Shown here: positions 5,074-13,432 of the stretch, piece after piece
Position numbering within the stretch: the stretch's first letter is position 1
How the letters are laid out: the number at the start of each line of letters is the position of its first letter
NCBI GenBank assembly: GCA_028278125.1
Contig: JANQEY010000189.1
Span: forward strand, 1-13,432
Origin: a bacterium
GTDB lineage: Bacteria > Electryoneota > Electryoneia > Electryoneales > Electryoneaceae
DNA length: 13,432 nucleotides
Reading direction: 5' to 3'
Made by a program: the position numbers and the translations under genes
Notes under the pieces: model-generated
Told to the model about the DNA's origin: nothing
The model's database searches: none
The model's input: only the letters and a program-made list of their open reading frames with translations

Positions 5074-8000
5074 ATTGTGAACAAGAACATTTAATTCACC
5101 CACAACAACATAGAAGGTGTGGACTTCTTCTACTAATAAATTGTGCGTTGGTGTTTCAACAAATTCAATATTAATACTATCAATTTCAATCCAATTTCCA
5201 GTTAAATCATATAACAAATCATCTTTTTCAAGTCCTTCAGCAGCCACCCAACCCCTTTGTGTCCAAAAAGGATGCCGGCTAGTAGCTTTAACGAAGCTCC
5301 CTCCAAATTGAATATTGAATAACCTACCTGTTGATGTGTTGTAAATTTTTAGTACTTTAAATGGTTTTGGTTCCTCACTGTCCTCTGGGTCATCACCAAA
5401 TACATAGTCACCTTTTTCAATATCTTCGATTGCTTTTGTAGTACCATCTCCCATTAAAACGAGTGTTCCTGGCTCAAAACAAATCTGTGCGCCTGTTGGC
5501 ATACCATCGCCAAGCAATCTTAGATCATGACCATGTTCAAATATTTCACCTACTTCATCAATCGCCTCATCAGCAAATCTTTTTATATCATCAGCGTGTT
5601 TGATAATATCATCTGCTGCAGTATATCCTCCGCCGGGCATGCCCACTCCCACAAGGAACATGCTTATAGCAAAAGCTATATCCGCAGGTGTTGAACACGG
5701 ATTTGTAAGGGTTTTGTAAAGATCATATATATCATAAAGGGACAGTCCCAGCTCAATGAGTGCCCATACAACCAGCAGAGGAACAACTTCTCCGTTTGGA
5801 TCAATTAGGTTAACAGGATCATTAAAAGCGTATCTGTAAAGGTTCAGGTCTCCTGATGCAAACCGGATTGGATCAGGTGTGATATATCTGCCAATACTCG
5901 GATCATAATAACGGTTCCAGTTATAATGAAACCCAGTTTCATCATCAAAATACTGTCCGGCAAACCTCAGGTTATTCACTATCCCGGAAGAATAATCATC
6001 AATTGATATAGTTTCCCCAAAAGCGCCATATTTTGTAGACCATACAACAGCACTATTAACAGAAGTGATTTTATGCGGTGTACCATTAATATCAGTGTGA
6101 TAAAAGTAATACTCAGGCAATGTATCAGCGTCTGATCCATCAGTCCTCATAAATATTGGTCCTGTAGTCCAAAATGATCCGGGCCGATACCCATAGGATT
6201 TTATTTCGTCACTAAATGCATCATATTCCGCCACAAGTCCTTCTTTTGAATAATGAAAGTAAGTACGTGTGCCGCCCACATCTTTCCACAGCCGCCTTCC
6301 AAAAGGATCATAATAGTAGGATGCTATAATCCCATCGCCAGGATCATTATTATTGTCAACACTGATGAGTTGGTTTTCAACATTGTAGTTATAATACCTA
6401 ATTTGACTGCCATCATCCTTCATAATCATGTTGCCATGAGCATCATAATCAAATGACACATTATCATATCCAAGCAGCTCATTGTTTTCATTATAGTTCC
6501 AATTGATGAGATTGCCTGTTGTATCCCTGGACGTCTTCCTGTTCCCGGCAGCATCATATGTATAAGCCTCATCATCAAAATCAGGATTGTTAACTGTAGT
6601 CAGGCGATACCTATTATCATACCCGCTGACATATTGTCCCCCACTATCTGAACCATATATATACTCTCCATGTTCTGTAGTTTTTCGTATAAGGTTGTCT
6701 GTTTCATCGTACTCATAATGATGATTCATGATGTCACTGCCACCCTGGGTTCTCGAAATAATGGATGTGGCGCGCATAATTAAATCGTAACCATATTCCT
6801 TACTGGTACCCCCCGGATAGTGCGCGGCATTCGGTCTACCTAGCTCATAATCGGTATACCTGATTTGTCCCAGGTCTGGGATCAGGATTCCTGACAGATT
6901 GTTTGCGTCATCATACTTGTATTCATAGGTGATCACGTCTTCTCCTGTATCAGGATCAGGCATGGTAAACGTCTTTGTCATTCCATTTAGATAATAGGTG
7001 TATGAATGGGTCTTGGTAAAAGATCCAGTACCTGATCCATAAGTAACAGTCTCAGATAGCTTCTGGTATATATCATCATAGGTATATACAGCGGATGAAG
7101 CGATTTCCCAACCAGTACCATTATGCAGTTCGTCAGTATATCCTGTAATCGCTCCCCTGTCATCATAGTCAAATGTAGTTGCCCGAGTAGGATTTTGGTC
7201 GGCGCCATAATATACTATTCTTTTCCGCCGTCCCTTTGGGTCATATTCATATGATGTTTTCCGGCCTTCTGCATCAATCCTTTCCTTTAGAAAGTTATTA
7301 CAATCATAATAGTTATACTCCAGTTCATGTTCGGCTATAGGACGTATCTCTTTTTTAAATTGACCGTTTGCGTAATATTCGAATTGAGTTGTATGACCAT
7401 TTGCATCTGTGATGGATTTTAGATTATCCAGTGAATCATACTCATACTCTGCTATAACCTGCATGTTGGATATCTTTCTTTTAATACGATTCAGATTATC
7501 ATATTCATACAGTGTTTTGATCCCTTTTACATCAACGGCAGATACCAGGTTATTGTCATCATCATAGGCAAAATACTGCGTGGTATACAGGTCATAATCA
7601 TGATCATCACCTGTTAGACCGTTTGAAAGTAACATACTCTTTTCAATTACTCTTTCTCTTGCATCATAAGTAAAATCAACTCTATACCTTGAATTGACAT
7701 AGATTTTTGATGGCTTATTTTCACTCCCAGCGGAACAGTTTGAACATCCGTCATTGATCATATCATCATATTCAAATGTGATCATGCTCCCATTTCCATC
7801 CATGGCTTCTATGAGACGACCGTCATCATCGTAATTGTAATATCCTTCCTTTCCTTCAGGATCGACTACCTTTTTCAGGTTGCCATCCTTGTCATGACTG
7901 AACTCAGTGGTTGCAAACACATCTGTTCCAAGCTGCCTGGTCGCGCTGGTCATGTTGCTTCGAAGGTCAAATCCAAATGATTTCCCGCTTTTGTGTGAAG

Positions 8001-11000
8001 GTTCAGCAGACAACAGATTGCCGTCTACATCATATTTATAGGTGATCAAAATACCTGAAGGAGTCCGTTTTGTTTTTAACTTTCCATCCTCGAAGTATGT
8101 AAATATCCATAACTGATTACAGGGTTCCGTCATGGTTAGCACATTGCCTGATATATCATGGGTAAATTCGGTTTTCTGCCCGTCTTCATTGGTAATGGAG
8201 ATCATGTTTCCATCATCATCATATGCCATGGTGACCTCGCTGACCGTCTCATATACATCACTGCCGGGAACAGTGGGTTTAAGAACTCTCGTAACATCAC
8301 AGTATCCCTGGCCGTTATACTCATACTCAAAAACCCTTTCATCTTCTGTTCCATAGGCCTCGTACACCCGCCTTAAATCACCATAATAAAGTTTATTCTC
8401 ATAATCTTCTTCAATGTAATATTCATACTTTTTATTGACCGTCCTTTCCGGTGATGATTCAGTCGCACGGATGGTCTTTGTCTCTGAAACAGGCCTTTTG
8501 ATTTTTTGGTCATATTCCTTTGAGACCTCTGCGCCGTCCGGCTGGACAACCCTTGTAAGGTTTCCTTGTTCATCAAAGTACTTCTGTTTTTCATTACCCC
8601 TGCCGTCTGTTATAAACATATTCCGGCCGTCTTTTTTGATTACCTGTACATTTCGGCCGTTCTGGTCTGCCCTAATCTTCTCACCCTTCTGGTTGTACGT
8701 AAGTTCCCTTACCTTGCCTGAAGGATGGGTAACTTTGGTAACAAATTCCTTTTTGCCTTTGTCATAATCATACTCAAATTCATAATCATTACCCTGGCCG
8801 TCCCTTACCGCTATAACATTCCCCTGATGATCATACTCAATGGTCCTTTTTCTCTCATAACTATAATCACCATTTACCGTGGTTTCGGTTATCCTTCCTT
8901 CATCATCATATTTGAAGATACTCCTACGGCTGCCAGGACCGCTGACCATGGAGAGCAGGCCATCAAGGTTGTAACTGTAATCTACTTTCCTGCCGGACTT
9001 ATCAAACATCGATTTTATCCTGTCTCCCTCATACAGAAACGTAATGGCAAGATTGTTATCACGGTCTCTGTAGCATTTCAGCTTGCCTTTACGACCATCA
9101 AAATATTCCATTTTGGCATACGTCCTGTTTAGCCGGCCGTATTCGACAACCCGGCCATACCTGTCATAGTTGTACCAGATTTTATCTTTGCCTTCCCATT
9201 TAAGGGTCTCTGTTGCTTTGTCTACCCTGAGAGTATAAAGCTCTTCATGAACAAATAAATCTTTGTCAGTGGGAGATCTTTTATATTTTACGCCGCCTTT
9301 ACTGATAACATTAATTGGCTCTGCGTCCGGGTCTTCTTCATCACTGAACAATGCATCAAAATCAGAATTTTCATCATCGTCAGGCAGACCGTCAGGCTTG
9401 GGAAGACGGAGTTTTGGTTTGCCGCTTGTAGAAGAATCAAACTTCGTATGCCTTGCGCTGATGACAGTGCCTGGCACCTTTACATTAAGACCAGGGGTAT
9501 CTACCTCATAATTTCTCATCCAGGTATCCACATGTGATCCTGTGGGAGTAATCTCAGGACTGTCTTCATCGCAATCATCCTCTTTTTTATCAGGATCAGG
9601 GATACATTGCTGAGCACCGACAATGCCAGATGCAGAGCTATATGATGAACTTGAATTCGGGCCGCCGCCGCCAATAGTAATTGAGCCACCTGAACCTGTT
9701 GGACCACCGCTCGAGCAAGAACTGCTGTTGGTAAAGCAATGACTCACGCACCCAGAACCAACCCATTGGCCGCCAATACATTCCCATAGAAAACAGATCT
9801 TAGCACACCCTTTATAGCCGCATCCACCACCTGATGCACCGCCCTCCTCTGGGAAAGGCGCCTCTATACAGGTCACCCTGTATGGAACAATGATCGTTTC
9901 ACCGGCATCCACATGATCCGGCAAAACATCGAGCAGTTCATAATCATAATACTGTCCGTCTTCAGGCAGATGATATTCAAGATCATTTGCCCTGATCCAG
10001 CCGTAATTGGTAATGGTAATTTCACCGTTAAACACATCACCTGAAGTCATGTCCGGCAGTTCGATTGATAACGGTTCAACAACCAGCACTGGCGCCGGCA
10101 CATTGGTTTCATACGTGGCTGACATGGTAATTTCATATTTGTCCTCAATGGTGATTTCATTTACATCCCACGTCACGGTCACTAAATTGTAATCCAGGAA
10201 AGCCTCATGGGTGGTGGTTACGCCTGGCCGGATCCAGAAATTATCCACATACTCTTCATGCTTGTCTGCCCTGATCCTGCACACATATTCTCCTGCAGGC
10301 AAATCCTCAAACAGAGTTTCACCAATAACATCTGTGTTCTGCGTGACAGTGGCAAGGGTGGCCCTGTTTTGAACCATGATCCTGGCGTCTTTTACGCCCT
10401 GGTTCACTTCGTTGGTATCAGGATCAACATAGCCGATATACAGGTCGACCACCTTGAACAGAATGCTTCCCCTGCCCGCGTTGTTGACAACCGCGTTCAT
10501 ATAGATTTTTACATCACGGTAGTTGTCGCTGGTAACCAGCAGGTAAAACATGTAGTTCCCTTCAGGAACAGACTGAGTGGGTGCAAACGTGATGTTAATA
10601 CCCCTGTCCTCGCCTACTGCCAGGGTCCCCTGGTTTTTCGAAGATCCCAGATATACCCATGGGACCTGTGTACAGCCTGTTTCATCAGGTTCTCCGCAGA
10701 TTCTGTAACCTTCCATTGTATACAGGGAGAGCTGGACATTTTCCATGTCGCTGTATCCCCTGTTTTCAAGGGTAAGGACCTCTGTTACGGTTTCACCCTG
10801 GGATACGCCTGTCTCGATGTTGTTTGGTGAAAAATAAAGAACTGGAAGCGCTTCTGAAAAGGCCGCGTTTATGGTGACCTGGCCCCATTGTTCAGCGCCT
10901 GTTGGCCCGCTCACAACATCAAACAGGAGCGTACTGACCGCTTCAGCATTGGCATTGCCCCAGATAAGGAGCGAGAGAACGCCTGAGCCGCCTTCAGGCA

Positions 11001-13432
11001 GATTCATTGGATTTGGCGGATCATATTCAATACCAGCCGGCACAGTGCCGTTCAGCACCAGATGGAGGTTTTCTACTGATGTATTGGTACCGGCAGTGAC
11101 TGTAATATCGATCTCCTGGGTATAGTTTACAGGTATGTCTACATCAATCAGCGATGGACTGAAATGAAGGTCCTTGACAACAAACGTGCTCTGAACAGGC
11201 CGGTCTGTAATATCAGGATGAACCGCACATACCTGGAATGTGCCTGCTTCTTTATCATACGGTTCAAATTTATATTCAAACTCACCGTTTTCATCTGTAT
11301 AGACATCATAGGAGCGCTCAAAACCGTTTAGGGTAATAACCACGCTCAAAGGTACATACGGAACCTGGGTGGTCTGGTCTTCCCTGAGCGCACGGCCTGA
11401 TATAATGATATTGTCTGTGTCTGTGATAACGCATGGATCACTCCCTGTTTCGCATGGGGTAATGCCTGTAATCTGACCATAATAAGATGTTGTTACTGCA
11501 CTTACTGATCTTGATGACTGCAGACCGTCCATGGTGACCTGTTCTGGCGTGCCATGTCCAAAATAAATGTTGTCTATGTCCAGGCTCAGCTTTAGACTGT
11601 CAGGCGCGCCAGCTGGCACGGCAATATCCACGGCAGTTGATTCAAAACTGCTGCCCGCAGAAATCCGGGCTACGGTCACATCACCTATGGTAATAACATC
11701 CGCGCCTGTATTCTGGTCATAATAGACATCCTGTAAAATAACTCCCTCTTCAGTCTCCAGTGTAAACTTTACTTCTGAAGGTTCGCTCCCTGTCTTTGCG
11801 GTAATGATTTCAATCTCTTCATCACCGGTATTCTCAAGGATAAATCTGGCTTTTCCAGTACCGCCTTTTGTAAAACTCTCTGTTAATAACTGCAGCACAA
11901 GCATGCCGTCTGTAACATCAACACTTGAATTCCGGACAATCTGCACGGTCTCGCCGGGATTCTGTTTGATTTCAAGGGTTGTCTCCACAGGTTCACTGTT
12001 TTCCATGGTATCATATCCGCCGATCACAACCGGCACGGTCATGACACTGCCTGCGGCAATATCATGCGTTTCAGACTGATGATCTTCACCTTCAATGGAT
12101 ACCAGCAGCCTGAAGTTTTCAACCATCTCTAAAGAATGGTTTTCAATTGTGTACTCAAGCGCATTCATGATGCCCCGCTTGATCACAGCATTATCCGCGT
12201 GTGAAGCACTGATCATCGGCAAAGTAATGCTGTGGGGAATGCTGTCTTCAGTGCCGTCATTTGCCACAATCGTGTATACGCGGTCATCTCCTGAATATCC
12301 TATGTCTGTGTAAGACAGTGATGTATTATCGGTAGTATGCAGCAATACATCGTCTATGGTATTAAGATAAACTTTATATTCGGCCATAGTGCTGTTGTTC
12401 ATATGCGACCACGTGATTACCGGCGCAGCAGTATCATTCTGTACGACCAATATGTCTGATACAGGGAGAAGGGAGATATTCAATCGGTTGGAAACAGCTA
12501 AATTTGACTGGTTGCCCACTTCGTCAACAGCAACAAGGATATAGTATGTCTTGTCCTTTGACGGGTTAGGATCAATTACTGTGACAGTATCTTTGTCAAG
12601 GTTCTTATACACAGACGCAAGACCTTCAACAGAGCCTGAATCTTTTTCTGCATCACTTGCGCGGTAGATTTCAAGATGGACATTCTCTACGCCATAATCC
12701 GGCACCACCCAGTCGAGCTTTACACCCTGGCCGACCAAAGTGGATACAAGATCGGTCGGGTCCCCGGGCAGTGTGCTGTCAGATGTGGCCTGCACGATAT
12801 TGGTGTCACAGTTTGAGCTCTCTACTGTATCTGAATTAACACTTGTCACATAATATTCATATGTACCGTCTGTGGTAATTGTGCTGTCAATATATGGTAA
12901 GGCTGTGTTCACCCCGGTTCCCCAGAGAGTATCACCTAATGCTCTTCGATAAACATTGTAGCTGGCTGCACCTGGAACTGCATTCCATGTCAGTTCCACT
13001 TCACCGTCAGGCAGGGCTTCTGCAGCTAGATTTGCAGGACATGCAAGAGGCGGAAGATCTCCGTTGTAAACCAGGTAAGTGAAATCCTCTAACAATGCAT
13101 CTCCGGCCTTTGTTGCATTGCCAATTTCATCAACTCCATTATATTTGAATTTTACTGTATAATGTGAGTCAACAACATCATTTACTAAGGTCAAAGAACC
13201 TGTCCATGTTTCAGGATCAGTGTTCAATGGGACCAAGGCAATCTCTTTATCAACATCAATTTCAGCTCCAGTATCATCATACAGGTTATAGGAGAGTGAA
13301 GAGCTTTCTGATATCTCATCCAGCACAAACTTGACATCAAGCGTTCTGGTCCCAACAACCTCTATGGGATCTGTCTGGCTGGTAATCGGGTCTGTATTAT
13401 CGATCAGCTCAAGGCTGCTGACATTCGGGGCA
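4723..13432 (-). CDS. Giant Rhs/YD-repeat polymorphic toxin with Hint domain, 5' end beyond window
   Basis: The frame is open from the right edge (first residues APNVSSLELI) to TAA at 4723-4725, giving 2902 readable residues. The GTG at 13326 is an internal valine codon; it is residue 1 in the numbering used here. Order: beta-sandwich segment (1-90); three FN3-like modules (about 92-365, for example AASYNVYRRA); Ig/CARDB-like modules (about 370-1150) including a carboxypeptidase-regulatory-like segment near 950-1026; cysteine island 1169-1204; Gly/Ser linker; YD repeats from about 1383 (YDRYGRVVEYG) to 2450 with a CSNC motif near 1860; Rhs core 2455-2512 ending NLIDPNG; hydrophobic linker; Hint 2616-2751; toxin tip 2752-2867. 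Rhs shells of this kind enclose a C-terminal toxin that is released in a target cell. The FN3-type front suggests an exported, surface-exposed stalk, and the signal peptide would lie outside the window. The family call is secure; target and delivery route are inferred. Confidence 0.95.
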   Translation of the reverse strand, partial: APNVSSLELIDNTDPITSQTDPIEVVGTRTLDVKFVLDEISESSSLSYNLYDDTGAEIDVDKEIALVPLNTDPETWTGSLTLVNDVVDSHYTVKFKYNGVDEIGNATKAGDALLEDFTYLVYNGDLPPLACPANLAAEALPDGEVELTWNAVPGAASYNVYRRALGDTLWGTGVNTALPYIDSTITTDGTYEYYVTSVNSDTVESSNCDTNIVQATSDSTLPGDPTDLVSTLVGQGVKLDWVVPDYGVENVHLEIYRASDAEKDSGSVEGLASVYKNLDKDTVTVIDPNPSKDKTYYILVAVDEVGNQSNLAVSNRLNISLLPVSDILVVQNDTAAPVITWSHMNNSTMAEYKVYLNTIDDVLLHTTDNTSLSYTDIGYSGDDRVYTIVANDGTEDSIPHSITLPMISASHADNAVIKRGIMNALEYTIENHSLEMVENFRLLVSIEGEDHQSETHDIAAGSVMTVPVVIGGYDTMENSEPVETTLEIKQNPGETVQIVRNSSVDVTDGMLVLQLLTESFTKGGTGKARFILENTGDEEIEIITAKTGSEPSEVKFTLETEEGVILQDVYYDQNTGADVITIGDVTVARISAGSSFESTAVDIAVPAGAPDSLKLSLDIDNIYFGHGTPEQVTMDGLQSSRSVSAVTTSYYGQITGITPCETGSDPCVITDTDNIIISGRALREDQTTQVPYVPLSVVITLNGFERSYDVYTDENGEFEYKFEPYDKEAGTFQVCAVHPDITDRPVQSTFVVKDLHFSPSLIDVDIPVNYTQEIDITVTAGTNTSVENLHLVLNGTVPAGIEYDPPNPMNLPEGGSGVLSLLIWGNANAEAVSTLLFDVVSGPTGAEQWGQVTINAAFSEALPVLYFSPNNIETGVSQGETVTEVLTLENRGYSDMENVQLSLYTMEGYRICGEPDETGCTQVPWVYLGSSKNQGTLAVGEDRGINITFAPTQSVPEGNYMFYLLVTSDNYRDVKIYMNAVVNNAGRGSILFKVVDLYIGYVDPDTNEVNQGVKDARIMVQNRATLATVTQNTDVIGETLFEDLPAGEYVCRIRADKHEEYVDNFWIRPGVTTTHEAFLDYNLVTVTWDVNEITIEDKYEITMSATYETNVPAPVLVVEPLSIELPDMTSGDVFNGEITITNYGWIRANDLEYHLPEDGQYYDYELLDVLPDHVDAGETIIVPYRVTCIEAPFPEEGGASGGGCGYKGCAKICFLWECIGGQWVGSGCVSHCFTNSSSCSSGGPTGSGGSITIGGGGPNSSSSYSSASGIVGAQQCIPDPDKKEDDCDEDSPEITPTGSHVDTWMRNYEVDTPGLNVKVPGTVISARHTKFDSSTSGKPKLRLPKPDGLPDDDENSDFDALFSDEEDPDAEPINVISKGGVKYKRSPTDKDLFVHEELYTLRVDKATETLKWEGKDKIWYNYDRYGRVVEYGRLNRTYAKMEYFDGRKGKLKCYRDRDNNLAITFLYEGDRIKSMFDKSGRKVDYSYNLDGLLSMVSGPGSRRSIFKYDDEGRITETTVNGDYSYERKRTIEYDHQGNVIAVRDGQGNDYEFEYDYDKGKKEFVTKVTHPSGKVRELTYNQKGEKIRADQNGRNVQVIKKDGRNMFITDGRGNEKQKYFDEQGNLTRVVQPDGAEVSKEYDQKIKRPVSETKTIRATESSPERTVNKKYEYYIEEDYENKLYYGDLRRVYEAYGTEDERVFEYEYNGQGYCDVTRVLKPTVPGSDVYETVSEVTMAYDDDGNMISITNEDGQKTEFTHDISGNVLTMTEPCNQLWIFTYFEDGKLKTKRTPSGILITYKYDVDGNLLSAEPSHKSGKSFGFDLRSNMTSATRQLGTDVFATTEFSHDKDGNLKKVVDPEGKEGYYNYDDDGRLIEAMDGNGSMITFEYDDMINDGCSNCSAGSENKPSKIYVNSRYRVDFTYDARERVIEKSMLLSNGLTGDDHDYDLYTTQYFAYDDDNNLVSAVDVKGIKTLYEYDNLNRIKRKISNMQVIAEYEYDSLDNLKSITDANGHTTQFEYYANGQFKKEIRPIAEHELEYNYYDCNNFLKERIDAEGRKTSYEYDPKGRRKRIVYYGADQNPTRATTFDYDDRGAITGYTDELHNGTGWEIASSAVYTYDDIYQKLSETVTYGSGTGSFTKTHSYTYYLNGMTKTFTMPDPDTGEDVITYEYKYDDANNLSGILIPDLGQIRYTDYELGRPNAAHYPGGTSKEYGYDLIMRATSIISRTQGGSDIMNHHYEYDETDNLIRKTTEHGEYIYGSDSGGQYVSGYDNRYRLTTVNNPDFDDEAYTYDAAGNRKTSRDTTGNLINWNYNENNELLGYDNVSFDYDAHGNMIMKDDGSQIRYYNYNVENQLISVDNNNDPGDGIIASYYYDPFGRRLWKDVGGTRTYFHYSKEGLVAEYDAFSDEIKSYGYRPGSFWTTGPIFMRTDGSDADTLPEYYFYHTDINGTPHKITSVNSAVVWSTKYGAFGETISIDDYSSGIVNNLRFAGQYFDDETGFHYNWNRYYDPSIGRYITPDPIRFASGDLNLYRYAFNDPVNLIDPNGEVVPLLVVWALIELGLSLYDIYDLYKTLTNPCSTPADIAFAISMFLVGVGMPGGGYTAADDIIKHADDIKRFADEAIDEVGEIFEHGHDLRLLGDGMPTGAQICFEPGTLVLMGDGTTKAIEDIEKGDYVFGDDPEDSEEPKPFKVLKIYNTSTGRLFNIQFGGSFVKATSRHPFWTQRGWVAAEGLEKDDLLYDLTGNWIEIDSINIEFVETPTHNLLVEEVHTFYVVVGELNVLVHNLDPWEIEYSRLVGADEVFQHGDWAGRTVAEAIEEAKKLGKLPEGLKLEAARYYTAAGEEIIATVNNRTLYVAQQADLPQVHPANDIDSPNAQRKLQKQLNLAADKGGTGMTFKRCP
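5074..5481 (-). other. Hint (pretoxin, intein-like) autoprocessing domain
   Basis: Residues 2616-2751 have all landmarks of a Hint domain: a first cysteine (Cys2616 in QICFEPGTLVLM), the A-block pattern TKAIEDIEKGDYVFG, a B-block TSRHPFW with the catalytic histidine, and the closing HTFYVVVGELNVLVHN with the terminal His-Asn. The residue after the Asn is Leu, not Cys, Ser or Thr, so protein splicing is not expected. Cleavage at either end, which could free the toxin tip, is the plausible chemistry, as known for pretoxin Hint domains of polymorphic toxins. Length (136 residues) indicates a mini-Hint without an endonuclease insert. Confidence 0.9.
5791..5964 (-). other. Rhs repeat-associated core domain
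   Basis: Residues 2455-2512 begin FAGQYFDDETGFHYNWNRYY and continue through GRYITPDPIRFASGDLNLY and AFNDPVNLIDPNG. This is the conserved core that closes the YD shell and precedes the variable tip in Rhs proteins. In characterised relatives the aspartates of the two DP motifs take part in autoproteolytic release of the C-terminus; both DP motifs are present here. The first motif reads DPIRFASG and not the commoner DPIGLxGG. What follows is a hydrophobic helix-like segment (VVPLLVVWALIELGLSLY) that could help membrane passage. Confidence 0.92.
9715..9822 (-). other. Seven-cysteine island between stalk and YD shell
   Basis: Residues 1169-1204 hold seven cysteines with spacing C-x4-C-x3-C-x4-C-x9-C-x3-C-x6-C, flanked by glycine- and serine-rich runs (GGASGGGC before, SSGGPTGSGG and ITIGGGGPNSSSS after). 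Two further cysteines follow (AQQC and EDDC). The rest of the protein is cysteine-poor. The block sits exactly where the beta-sandwich stalk gives way to the YD shell, so it may be a disulfide-locked knot or a metal site within a flexible hinge. I do not recognise it as a named family. Confidence 0.75.
12230..13055 (-). other. FN3-like stalk modules of the Rhs protein
   Basis: Three consecutive modules of roughly 85-100 residues are visible. The first has VELTWNAVPGAASYNVYRRA and TYEYYVTSVNS. The second has VKLDWVVPDYGVENVHLEIY and TYYILVAVDEVGNQS. The third has PVITWSHMNNSTMAEYKVYL and YTIVANDGTEDS. The Trp in strand B and the Y-x-V-x-A/S-V-x-x-x-G pattern in strand F are typical of fibronectin type III folds. 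They probably serve as an extracellular spacer. Confidence 0.7.

Noticed and set aside
8725..9132. 135-codon plus-strand open frame
   Set aside because: It is antisense to clear YD repeats, and its composition reflects the repetitive Tyr/Asp codons on the other strand.
10207..10830. 207-codon plus-strand open frame
   Set aside because: It lies antisense within the Rhs gene, whose beta-sandwich modules are well supported there. It has no recognisable domain and is a by-product of codon composition.
13324..13326. GTG as the start of the Rhs gene
   Set aside because: The same frame stays open for 35 more codons to the right edge with sensible sequence (ending TLDVKF before this valine), and there is no ribosome binding site. 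The true start is outside the window.

Overview
The window is a polymorphic-toxin (Rhs/YD-repeat) locus, and every gene in it lies on the minus strand. Transcription runs from the right edge to the left edge. The order is: (1) a giant Rhs-family protein gene, 13432 to 4723, whose start lies beyond the right edge and whose 3' end encodes a Hint domain and a short variable toxin tip; (2) about 100 bp of degenerate sequence with the leftovers of an older toxin/immunity junction; (3) a 210-codon candidate immunity gene, 4619 to 3987; (4) a 139-bp AT-rich intergenic region; (5) the 5' part of a second very large secreted protein gene, which starts at 3847 and is still open at the left edge (at least 1282 codons).

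The Rhs gene runs from extracellular-type beta-sandwich modules (FN3-like, Ig/CARDB-like) through a cysteine island to about 1100 residues of YD repeats. The canonical Rhs core follows (ending in the DPNG motif), then a hydrophobic linker, a Hint autoprocessing domain and a 116-residue tip. This is the expected layout of a contact-dependent toxin: large exposed stalk, encapsulating YD shell, self-cleaving joint, exchangeable warhead, and a small immunity gene immediately downstream. Base composition drops sharply from the start of the Hint domain onward (for example 27/60 G+C at 5761-5820 against 12/60 at 5161-5220). This suggests that Hint, tip and immunity gene travel as one exchangeable cassette on a more GC-rich scaffold.

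The most interesting local structure is a 62-bp imperfect direct repeat (56/62 identical, offset 104 bp). Each copy carries a GAGGTG ribosome binding site, the last codons of a toxin (Arg-Cys-Pro-stop) and the first codons of an immunity gene. The copy next to the living toxin has lost its start codon (ATG to ATA) and has a stop at codon 15. The other copy begins the intact immunity gene. This looks like a scar of toxin-tip replacement between related cassettes.

The left gene has a good ribosome binding site, a Sec signal peptide, a long conserved-looking N-terminal region, a calcium-binding TSP3-like stretch, four tandem FN3-like modules and a chitobiase-C-terminal-like module. I suspect it is the front half of a second giant protein of the same type, so the window would cut across a tandem array. 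That depends on sequence outside the window.

The organism is probably a diderm bacterium, perhaps of the Desulfobacterota (delta-proteobacterial) type, judging from protein style and middling GC. This is an inference from protein style, not a firm assignment. I found no tRNA, rRNA, CRISPR, insertion sequence or convincing terminator.
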